This document shows, piece after piece, positions 9,101-13,544 of a DNA stretch of 13,544 nucleotides. The number at the start of each line of letters is the position of its first letter. Within the stretch, counting starts at the first letter, position 1. Under the pieces are notes generated by a model that saw only the letters and a program-made list of their open reading frames with translations, ran no database searches and was not told the origin of the DNA. Source of the stretch: JBAZKK01 sp041650795 (GTDB taxonomy: Bacteria > Omnitrophota > Gorgyraeia > Gygaellales > Profunditerraquicolaceae); NCBI GenBank assembly GCA_041650795.1, contig JBAZKK010000030.1, positions 1 through 13,544 on the forward strand, read 5' to 3'. A program made the translations under genes and the position numbers.

Positions 9101-12100
9101 TGAATTGGGCAAGAATTTCGAATCCGCACTCTCCAGGATATTGAAAGCCAGGAATATTTCCTGGGATCAGATCGCCGTTATCCCCAGCTCCAAGTCCGGC
9201 TCCACCGATGAGACGATGATGCTTTTCGTGGAGATCTTCAGCATTATCCTGAAACACATCGCCTCCGAACACGGTATAAAGCGCAGCAGGAAGTTCGTCA
9301 AGATCATATCGGATACTCTTCATGAAGTAAACTTCATCAACGGCAAAGAGAAAAAAGGAAGCGAACTTTTTAAGGTGGAGGCCGAGCGTTTTGGCACCGA
9401 CAGCCTGATGGAGCTTTTCGCCCGGAGAGTATCGCCCCTGGGAGTGGAGCGCAAGCAGCTAAGAGAGATACTGGGGATCGTTTTAGGCAATATGTTCTTT
9501 GAGACTACCGATAATCCAAAACAGAGCCGCCTGTCGGCCTTCATCCGTAACTCCGGTCTGGACAAAGAGCTTGGCGAAGACGCCCCCGGTTTTGGCGCGA
9601 TGTTCGAGAACGTCGGCGGCCGCTGGACCGGGGATCTGCACATGATGACCTTCCTGGCCTATTACGGCCTGGATGCCGAGGCCTACTGGCGCATCCGCCG
9701 GGAAGGGATTGACCTGGTGCGCCGCGGCAAGCATACCGGCAATACCTTGGGCCACAAGATCCTTGATGAGGAGATCACCGATATCGCCCTGGTCGTGCCC
9801 GATGCCTTCTTCTGGTTCGGTAAATCCTGCGAACAGAACTTCAATGAAAGTATCTGGCAGGACGGTTTTGCAAACCTGGTTACCGTCAAACAGAAATACT
9901 GGGCAGCCCAGAAGTCCAACTACGAGAATGACCCACATGCTTTGGTGATCAATCTCTCTAATTTAGCGATTGAAGGCGCTTTCAACGTCTTTAAGCTTGA
10001 TATCCCGGACCTCTCTACCCTTGATAAACAGGGGGTAGCCGATCTTTTTGCCGAACTCTTCACCACCTTCTACGGCATGACCAATACCGTGGGAACCCGC
10101 CTTATCGCAAGGGTGATTCTTAAGGCGGGCTATACCGCAGAAGACGTGGATATGAGCGATTTGGATAACCCCGCTACGAAGATTGTTCAGCAGAATCTTT
10201 TCCTGCGTCAGCCTTATGTGGAGTTGGGCAAGGGGCTCCTGGAGAAAAGACTCAAGGCCCTCCAGGAGGATCTTCTTAAGAATTCCAGCGCCATCAAGGA
10301 GGCTATCGAAGAGATCAAGGCCAAAGCCAGGGAAGGGGTCCTGGAGGCCAGTATCCCGGGATTCGAAACGTTCAAAAATGTCAGAAGCCTGGATGATTTA
10401 GTGAATGTGGTGTCTGAAGTTTATTCATTCACCAGGACTTCCCACCGTAAACTGGTAATGTTCGTTTACCTGGCGGGAGGACGCTTCGTCAGCCTGAGGG
10501 ATTATCTCATAAGCCTGGGTATTCCCTGGGTAATGCAGGGCACCGGAGATCAGCATATCAGTTATCAGCAGGTGCTTGCCCAGCCTGCCAAATACCTGCC
10601 TTTTATAATCTCTTTTGTCCCTGAAGAGTTCCTTCCCGGACGCCCGGCAATCGGATTTGCTAAAGGATACCTCCATAACATCAGCCCTAATATGGTGCGT
10701 GATTACTTCGCCGAAGCCTCATACCGCGCCTTGACGGAACTCAGGCAGGAACAGGGAGGTATGGGGTTGTTCCTGAGGGTGATGGAAAATAAAGAAAATA
10801 TAGAAATGCTGAAGAGCGCTTTAGTAAGCGTTACGTCTGGAAAAGAAAAAGTGGGTGCTGTTGTTTGTGCCAAAGTTTCCCAAATAAGGAATCCAGATGT
10901 GCCGGAAGCCCCGGCAGAATTGCCTGAGGTTGTGACGGTTCCGGAGCCTTTGACGGATAAGATGCCGGTATTGGAGCCCCAAATGGTCGTTCCAGAACCG
11001 GAGCCCGTAGCGTCTGCAAGCGCCCACGTTAGAACCGAAGAAGAAATGCTGGGCGCCGATTTTATGGCTTTTCGCGAGAAAATGACCCGGGAGCATGGCG
11101 TCGTTCCCGAGACCGACACGGCTACAGACCCCTGGGTGGTTGATTTCGAGAAATTTGGCGCTGCTTCCGGAGAAGAGGTAATACTGGATATGGATTTGAA
11201 AGCCATGGAGGTGGCGATCGCGGAAAGAAATGCCGTTGCGGGTAACTCTGCTTCTTCGGCCGGGAAAGAAAATGTTCCTGCGGCATCCGGCGGACACCGG
11301 CTGGGCGTAACGTTTATGGATATCGTTGGAATTATCTCTACCGCAGCCTTAGCCTGGTTTTTCTGGGGCGCGGTTACGGTTGTCCCCGCGGTTTTGATAT
11401 TGGGGATATTACGGCCTTTTTATGTATTCCAGGTATGGGCACATGAGTTTGGGCATATTATTGCCGGTTGGATTGTCAGCGGAAGCGCCAGGGAGTCCTT
11501 CGGCGGCGGCAATATGCGCGCTAACATGACGCTGAAGGAATGGGTTAAGATGCTGGTATTTCCTTTTTCTTTAAAGGAGCTTGACCCGCACGTATTTATT
11601 CCTTCCGCCGCAAAGAACCGTTTTGTGCGCCTGGCAGGCCTCTTTACGACGTTGACTCTTGGCGCCGGCGTGGCTGTTACGGCGTTGCATTTATTTGGAT
11701 TGTTGGCCATGCCTTTCTTGGGCCCGTGGGCCTCGGCAGCTTTGGCGATCGTTTTTGCGCAACGGGAAGATATTTTTGGTTCCGGAAGGACTAACCGCGG
11801 GTGGTTTTCCTGCGGTATTAACGGGATTATTGCCCGCGCGGATTCCGGCACGCCGATTGCGCCCAAATTAAAATCTCTCCTCCGCTGGCAGGAAAAGATG
11901 CTACAAGCCCTTGAAGACAGGGGCGGGCAGCAAATGGGGCTCTTTACTTCTGTTAAAACCCGCCGGGATAGCGTTAAGGCTGTGGGGGTTAAGACGCTTA
12001 AGAACAAACGCGGGATTCGCTGGGCCGATGGGAGCCTGATTTTTTACCCTAATATGATCAAGTCTACCGTGAAGAATCTTATGAAGAAGATTCCTTCCGA

Positions 12101-13544
12101 TGCCGAAACCTTAGAGACTTTGGGGCGTCCGGCAGTTGTTGGAGTGGATGGTCATGTTCGTTTCGCTACCGGCGGGGAGATCGTTCAGGCTGCGGCCCAT
12201 CCTCATACGAGCGGTGTTGAAAGAAAAATGATAGACGCATTTGACGCTAACGGGTTCCTGCGCCGCACGGGAACATCGGTTGACGTTGAAGTCATACAGC
12301 AGTCCAGGGGCGGGCATAACGGTGACAATGACGCCATGACACGCGAAGGACCTCTTTTGGCTAAACCATTTGGGATTGCGATGGATTTGGGGGCGATGAG
12401 GCGGTTCTTCCCGGCCGTAGTCCATATGTATTACGGCGGTTCCGTAACAAGGAAATACCTCAAAAAAACAATAGGCGCTCTTTTGCCTTCGGGACACCCG
12501 GCGGTCAATTATAATGCGGTGTTGAAAGAATTAAAGAAAAGAAAATATGTCGAGAGCAGGCATGTTTCGCGCCGGTTTACCGGTGTAGATGAAGCTTTCC
12601 GGGAGAGGTTCGGTAACTACAAGGATAATTTCTTTGCTCTTTTGGAATCTGCGCTTTACGGACTTCCGGTAGGGGATTCGCCGGTTATCCCGCTCCAGAT
12701 CCATTTTTACCTGACCCAGGGTAATTGGGATGCAGCTATCCGTTACGCGCATGTGATGATTAATCACAGGAGCGATAAGGAGGCCTTGGAGGATATATTG
12801 TTTGAAGATGAAGAGGCCTTCCTTGGCGATTTCTTCCGCAGCATCTTTGACCAGGATATCAGGTTCCTGAAACGTAACGGGTTCAAGCCTGCGGACAGGG
12901 TAAAGTCGCTAGCCGACCTTTGGGTTTCGGATGTTGAGGCAAACAGAAATCCTGCTGCGGGGATGCAGTATAAAATTCTTCAGTTATTCTTGTCGGATCT
13001 TGAGTTAGGGATGAAAGTTGAAGCCCGCAGGGATACGCCTGCCGGCAGGATTTTTAGAGCATGGGAAGAGCGTTGGGGCGATGATGCAGATGTCTGGCGC
13101 CGGCGTTTCGTGGCGGTTGCCGCAGAACAGTTCTTTACCTCGGACAGGCCGCATGCCGTGCGTGAATTCGCGGCGCGTTCGGAAGGAACTTATGGGATTT
13201 ATATCCGGACTTCAGTTTGGGATGACGGCGTTACCGTTTATTCCAATCAACAGGATGTGGCTGTCGGCATTAACGAAAAGACAGAGACGATCGCCTGGGC
13301 GTCGGACCCCCGCGTACTGAAAACCGTTGGTCCGGATGGGCAGCGCCTGGAACGGGTAATCCATTTAAATGACGGCGAGGTTATGGATCTTGGTTTTAAG
13401 CTGGGAGGCGGAGTCAAAATTGAAGCTTGGGGGCCGGCTGCTGCATCCGAGAAGGGCTGGCGAGCGGTGCCTTCTTCTGAGATGAAGCGTCGTTTTTATC
13501 CTACGGCGGACACTATTGACGGGCGGGCTAATCCTTATTACGCG
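3..13544 (+). CDS. Giant multidomain protein (polyprotein-like), partial at both ends
   Basis: A single frame is open from base 3 to the window end with no stop in 4,514 codons, which I translated codon by codon. The protein is at least about 0.5 MDa, and neither start nor stop codon is present. Domains in order: repeat segment, unrecognised helical region, GT-A glycosyltransferase, two tandem nucleotidyltransferase/beta-helix units, HEIGA module, NUDIX hydrolase, aldose 1-epimerase, phosphoglucose-isomerase-like SIS domain, membrane HEFGH module, GlmS-type amidotransferase. The domain motifs all lie in this one frame, which excludes frameshifts between them. Linkers are acidic or proline-rich and poorly conserved. 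No signal peptide can be assessed because the N-terminus is missing; the only clear membrane segments lie near residues 3770-3920. Known background: giant genes of this style occur in Candidatus Omnitrophota. Unknown: total size, whether the chain is cleaved, and which domains are active. Confidence 0.95.
120..887 (+). other. Unrecognised region preceding the glycosyltransferase (within giant CDS)
   Basis: Residues about 40-295. The first part (bases 121-300) is A+T-rich, about one third G+C by hand count, and looks like low-complexity linker. From about base 330 the sequence becomes more ordered, with the seam motif AFQALINDI at residues 140-148. An aromatic and charged helical stretch follows (WEVWAGRAEYYRDHSEEF near base 487-540), then PDVSYRTIIRI (near 618) and KYFERFSGFNLGDG (near 720). 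I recognise no family. It may be an inactive or alpha-helical companion of the glycosyltransferase that follows without a gap. Confidence 0.5.
420..448 (+). repeat. Short third copy of the seam sequence (29 bp exact)
   Basis: Bases 420-448 are identical to 2187-2215, both in frame and both encoding AFQALINDI. The match ends abruptly: base 449 is c against t at 2216, and the following residues (FEHAKLYKEG) no longer resemble FRIGGINST. The 5' part of the larger repeat is thus shared with this site, while its 3' part is shared with the window start. This is a mosaic pattern. Confidence 0.93.
888..1790 (+). other. Glycosyltransferase family 2-like GT-A domain (within giant CDS)
   Basis: Residues about 296-597. 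The domain opens with a beta-strand, VKVAVIVGMHKEKS (888), as in GT-A nucleotide-diphospho-sugar transferases. GVGKGGKVIFGMKEAL (about 1191) matches the GKGGAV.GM..A element of polyprenyl/dolichyl-phosphate glycosyltransferases. The metal-binding DxD is present as YTDADTT (DAD at 1284-1292). QCGFKAYPRAIL (1563) and FAFDTELM (1632-1655) correspond to the family's QCGFK and F.FD.E acceptor-side motifs, and EVGIFWSDSS (1689) to its EVP..W.D strand. No C-terminal membrane helices follow, unlike many polyprenyl-phosphate transferases. Predicted role: transfer of a sugar from a nucleotide-sugar, probably to a lipid phosphate or glycan. Key residues look intact, so activity is plausible. The exact substrate cannot be read. 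Confidence 0.85.
1791..2205 (+). other. Helical region leading into repeat copy 2 (within giant CDS)
   Basis: Residues about 597-735. Charged, probably helical sequence (EDLAVIEKAVDEAIALKQ from about 1821, then DIAEKIVAFAATLADKYF) precedes a short strand-like part (AELNITVSADDD, about 1956). GRSLAAFDPASGKIEIDLNL (about 2088-2147) reads as a beta-hairpin. I recognise no family. Its last part is homologous to the region before base 420, suggesting that it belongs to a recurring boundary module rather than to the glycosyltransferase. Confidence 0.45.
2206..2324 (+). repeat. Direct repeat copy 2
   Basis: Identical to bases 1-119 and in the same reading frame. It follows the glycosyltransferase module and a helical stretch. 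Just upstream, bases 2187-2215 also match 420-448 exactly (29 bp, encoding AFQALINDI). The preceding residues resemble those before the 420 site: DLNLALITP here against DSRLAIIAP there. The homologous seam is therefore longer than the exact match. It appears to mark module boundaries. I do not recognise a function for the segment. Confidence 0.97.
2325..2645 (+). other. Acidic low-complexity linker (within giant CDS)
   Basis: Residues 775-881. Rich in Glu, Lys, Ser, Asp and Asn, without hydrophobic patterning beyond short stretches; probably disordered. Bases 2341-2460 are about one third G+C by hand count, much lower than the downstream domain. It contains GCVVSSRTEE (from 2565), which recurs as GCVVSSRIEE (from 4530) before the next homologous unit, so the linker was duplicated together with the unit. 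Confidence 0.6.
2646..4439 (+). other. Nucleotidyltransferase-like domain with beta-helix repeats, tandem unit 1
   Basis: 598 residues, from HPLVISLHLSDW to YSFEGLRILK. A beta-strand plus loop, VFHDAGSAKRCSP (about 2811-2849), occupies the place of the HAGGxGxRxxP nucleotide-binding loop of sugar-1-phosphate nucleotidyltransferases. Later strands include GYDVLIVTSS (about 3093) and LGMYLADENGNV (about 3273). SCGSHR (3414-3431) and WIRHRRPAEHY (about 3786) follow; the latter resembles the W..GS...W...P..LY end of the catalytic fold. From about 3972 to 4380 there are turns such as GGVKIKNSIISCSVLEAGSN, typical of left-handed beta-helix (hexapeptide) repeats, as in GlmU, GlgC and fucose-1-phosphate guanylyltransferases. 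Predicted role: NDP-sugar synthesis. The loop is altered from the consensus, so activity is uncertain. Confidence 0.6.
4440..4736 (+). other. Acidic linker between tandem units (within giant CDS)
   Basis: Residues 1480-1578. The Glu/Lys/Ser-rich sequence NDPKENEVIKEEATRGVEEG is followed by GCVVSSRIEE (4530-4559), a copy of the element at 2565, then acidic linker sequence to HPVMILPVML. Probably a flexible spacer; no domain recognised. Confidence 0.6.
4737..6545 (+). other. Nucleotidyltransferase-like domain with beta-helix repeats, tandem unit 2
   Basis: 603 residues, from HPVMILPVMLEDW to YSFNTLRGMK, homologous along its full length to the unit at 2646-4439. Shared landmarks are VMHDAGSASRCSP (about 4905-4943; same loop, Lys to Ser), QNSKYA, HYTSQLYFN, GYDVIILSSS, DLGMYIAQGN, SCGSHR (5490-5507) and WWRHRRPAELY (about 5883). 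The beta-helix-like part runs from NSSLGGVVV (6069) through GGVYIKGSVVQYSKVGAGSS (about 6180) to GQTRVW (6441). Codon choice is less GC-rich than in unit 1, for example more tta and gta, so the two copies have drifted apart in composition as well as in sequence. Same predicted role; the pair could act on two different sugars or form an internal pseudo-dimer. Confidence 0.6.
6546..6659 (+). other. Proline-rich linker in a C-rich tract (within giant CDS)
   Basis: Residues 2182-2219, including SPSRPLPNTPLPSREE (about 6603-6650). The DNA has seven runs of three or more C in 6605-6642, and the opposite strand is correspondingly G-rich. It separates the tandem unit from the HEIGA module. No fold expected. 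Confidence 0.65.
6660..6995 (+). other. HEIGA-motif module (degenerate peptidase-like?) (within giant CDS)
   Basis: Residues 2220-2331. A helical start (EEVTKALEYLNS, about 6711) is followed by YLEYLAKAGLIRAGPLSGF (from 6771), a strand pair (TEYLLLSNLY, about 6858) and the helix SASLVHEIGATLRF, with HEIGA at 6927-6941. The layout, strands followed by a helix bearing HExxx, resembles a small zincin-like fold. The second zinc-binding His of HExxH is Ala here, so I expect it to be inactive as a metalloprotease. It leads directly into the NUDIX domain. Family not identified with confidence. Confidence 0.4.
6996..7605 (+). other. NUDIX hydrolase domain (within giant CDS)
   Basis: Residues 2332-2535. 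The Nudix box GX5EX7REUXEEXGU is perfect at 7185-7253: G, five residues, E, seven residues, then REIKEETGL. Upstream, ECIDIFNEEGEFLG (6999), the WHKIVQIIAIT strand (about 7077) and QKRGRGVS match the layout of the IPP-isomerase-like/YfcD-like branch, where E..D.F.E.G...G, W(H) and QKR are typical. Domain role: Mg-dependent hydrolysis of a nucleoside diphosphate linked to X, such as an NDP-sugar or coenzyme, or isomerisation as in IPP isomerase. All metal-binding Glu residues are present. A charged helical stretch (ANKYIEANKNSQSARLVEQE, about 7440) ends the domain. The substrate is not predictable; its neighbours suggest a nucleotide-sugar. Confidence 0.88.
7650..8577 (+). other. Aldose 1-epimerase (mutarotase)-like domain (within giant CDS)
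   Basis: Residues about 2550-2859. Motifs occur in family order: GGMSVMWPFANRIEL (about 7776; the family's G...P..NRI), RHGMVRKQQW (7890; conserved His codon at 7893), LTISVEVINKDRRDLEMSLGFHPWF (about 8055-8129; second conserved His codon at 8118), TNSYDDVFTDL (about 8271; the D..F element) and CVEPQTSSTN (8430; catalytic Glu codon at 8436). It closes with RPNQTYAGIVIIEAG, as in GalM. Length is normal for the family. Known role: interconversion of alpha and beta anomers of aldoses, or of hexose 6-phosphates in the YeaD group. Both His and the Glu are present, so the domain may well be active. Confidence 0.88.
8578..8699 (+). other. Linker before the isomerase domain (within giant CDS)
   Basis: Residues 2860-2899. 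Short Pro- and Glu-rich stretch (PEEERAPPVPGPLTLQEP from about 8583), then GFSIGENDPAH leading into the next domain. Probably unstructured; nothing else seen. Confidence 0.6.
8700..10800 (+). other. Phosphoglucose isomerase-like SIS domain (within giant CDS)
   Basis: Residues about 2900-3600, longer than typical bacterial PGI. Landmarks: KLGIGGQHTPFEG (about 9006; the GIGG sugar-binding loop), the phosphate-binding SSKSGSTDET (9186-9215; PGI and SIS proteins have SKS/TxTxET), FENVGGRWT (9603; the GGR(F/W)S/T signature), EQNFNES (9831-9851; the Q...ES element with the catalytic Glu), RQPYVELGK (10206-10232; the QPxVExGK element with the Lys) and GTGDQHISYQQ (10539-10571; a GxxQH-type element with the His). 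QPxVExGK comes before GDQH, the reverse of ordinary PGI but, from memory, like the isomerase half of transaldolase-PGI fusions. Role: glucose 6-phosphate to fructose 6-phosphate isomerisation. The ring-opening, base and phosphate residues appear present. Confidence 0.82.
10801..11297 (+). other. Pro/Glu-rich linker before the membrane module (within giant CDS)
   Basis: Residues 3600-3765. It contains repeated P-E pairs (VPEAPAELPEVVTVPEPL, about 10899-10952, and VVPEPEPVAS, about 10986), then a short helical part (EEEMLGADFMAFREKM, about 11040) and the Ser/Ala-rich GNSASSAGKE. Such PE-rich stretches are extended and flexible, as in TonB-type spacers. It physically separates the soluble domains from the membrane segments. 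No catalytic motif seen. Confidence 0.65.
11298..11808 (+). other. Membrane-embedded zinc metalloprotease-like module with HEFGH (within giant CDS)
   Basis: Residues 3766-3936. A long hydrophobic stretch (TFMDIVGIISTAALAWFFWG and on to about base 11411) could form one or two membrane helices. It runs into VFQVWAHEFGHIIAGWIVSG (11424-11483), with a perfect HExxH (HEFGH, 11442-11456) inside an otherwise hydrophobic helix, the hallmark of M50/site-2-protease-type enzymes. A further hydrophobic pair follows: RLAGLFTTLTLGAGVAVTAL (11628-11687), then LGPWASAALAIVFA (to 11759). I do not see the canonical N..P...LDG third-ligand motif; ED in QREDIFG (11760) is a possible substitute. Predicted role: intramembrane proteolysis or a degenerate relative. 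Its place directly upstream of an amidotransferase needing a free N-terminal Cys suggests processing. Confidence 0.6.
11811..13385 (+). other. Class II (GlmS-type) glutamine amidotransferase domain (within giant CDS)
   Basis: Residues 3937-4461. Motifs follow GlmS order: CGINGIIAR (Cys codon 11811; GlmS begins CGIVGI after Met removal), LQALEDRGGQQMGLFTS (about 11907; GlmS LE.RGYDS.G), GHVRFATGG (12150-12176; GlmS GHTRWATHG), AAAHPH (12189-12206), HNGDND (12315-12332; the Asn-Gly oxyanion hole), GDSP (12672-12683; a candidate for the glutamine-binding Asp) and finally ASD (13299) and HLNDGE (13362-13379; GlmS ASD..AL and YLEDGE). The family is an N-terminal-nucleophile hydrolase releasing ammonia from glutamine. 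The domain is about twice the usual 240 residues, with insertions between Cys and Arg and between HNG and the Asp. The Cys is internal, so catalysis requires cleavage before it. The partner synthase domain is not in view. Confidence 0.8.
13386..13544 (+). other. Start of the next module, cut by window end (within giant CDS)
   Basis: Residues 4462-4514. GFKLGGGVKIEAWGPAA is followed by a charged part (EMKRRFYPT) and GRANPYYA at the edge. In GlmS the sugar-isomerising SIS domains follow the amidotransferase at this point. Too little is visible to say whether that is the case here. Confidence 0.4.

Noticed and set aside
9483..9938. 151-codon open frame on the - strand
   Set aside because: It is antisense to conserved PGI motifs (GGRWT, EQNFNES) and is a shadow of GC-rich coding sequence; no recognisable product.
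9673..10401. Small + strand open frames in another phase
   Set aside because: They overlap the PGI domain out of frame, have biased Ser/Arg/Pro composition and match no family.
10703..11297. Ser/Thr/Gly-rich open frames of 167 and 158 codons on the - strand
   Set aside because: They overlap each other and are antisense to the Pro/Glu linker; low-complexity composition explains the lack of stops.
11595..11640. Candidate M50 third-ligand motif around IPSAAKNRFVRLAG
   Set aside because: It has an Asn and a RLAG resembling the AGP-type turn, but not the N..P...LDG pattern, so I did not claim a complete site-2-protease active site.
11420..12007. 195-codon open frame on the - strand, the longest closed frame in the window
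   Set aside because: It lies antisense to the HEFGH and amidotransferase motifs of the giant frame, its translation shows no domain, and its openness follows from the base pattern of the + strand codons.
1..13544. tRNA, rRNA, riboswitch, CRISPR array, IS inverted repeats, replication origin
   Set aside because: None seen; the entire window reads as coding in one frame and the only exact repeats noticed are the seam copies listed.

Overview
The whole 13.5 kb window is the interior of one giant gene. On the + strand, the frame whose codons begin at positions divisible by 3 runs from position 3 to the last base without a stop: 4,514 codons, roughly 0.5 MDa of protein, with neither start nor stop visible. 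There is no intergenic space, and I see no RNA gene, promoter, terminator, insertion sequence or CRISPR array. Residue numbers below count from the first complete codon, so residue n begins at base 3n. Uninterrupted genes of this size are rare. The gene size, the mosaic of metabolic-enzyme domains and the moderate, uneven base composition recall the giant proteins reported from Candidatus Omnitrophota (PVC-related, often ultra-small bacteria). That assignment is inference.

Layout, 5' to 3'. (1) A 119-bp segment, repeated exactly at 2206-2324. (2) An unrecognised helical region to about 887. (3) A family-2-type GT-A glycosyltransferase (about 888-1790). (4) A helical stretch and the second repeat copy, then an A+T-rich linker. 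(5) Two tandem, diverged copies of a ~600-residue unit (2646-4439 and 4737-6545) that looks like a sugar-1-phosphate nucleotidyltransferase followed by left-handed beta-helix-like repeats. (6) A proline-rich linker written in a C-rich tract. (7) A small module with an HEIGA motif. (8) A NUDIX hydrolase with a perfect Nudix box. (9) An aldose 1-epimerase-like domain. (10) A phosphoglucose-isomerase-type SIS domain. (11) A Pro/Glu-rich linker. (12) A membrane module with an HEFGH zinc-protease motif. (13) A class II (GlmS-type) glutamine amidotransferase domain, followed by sequence that leaves the window.

How the parts may work together. Every recognisable enzyme domain fits sugar-phosphate, amino-sugar or nucleotide-sugar chemistry. 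PGI supplies fructose 6-phosphate, a GlmS-type amidotransferase would aminate it, epimerase and nucleotidyltransferase/beta-helix domains would interconvert and activate sugars, NUDIX would hydrolyse nucleotide derivatives, and the glycosyltransferase would transfer them, probably to a lipid carrier. This is consistent with an envelope-polysaccharide precursor assembly line in one chain. The amidotransferase needs a free N-terminal cysteine, but here that cysteine is buried more than 3,900 residues into the chain, just after a membrane metalloprotease-like module. The most interesting hypothesis from this window is therefore a self-processed polyprotein. The alternative, enzyme folds recycled as structural modules, cannot be excluded from sequence alone.
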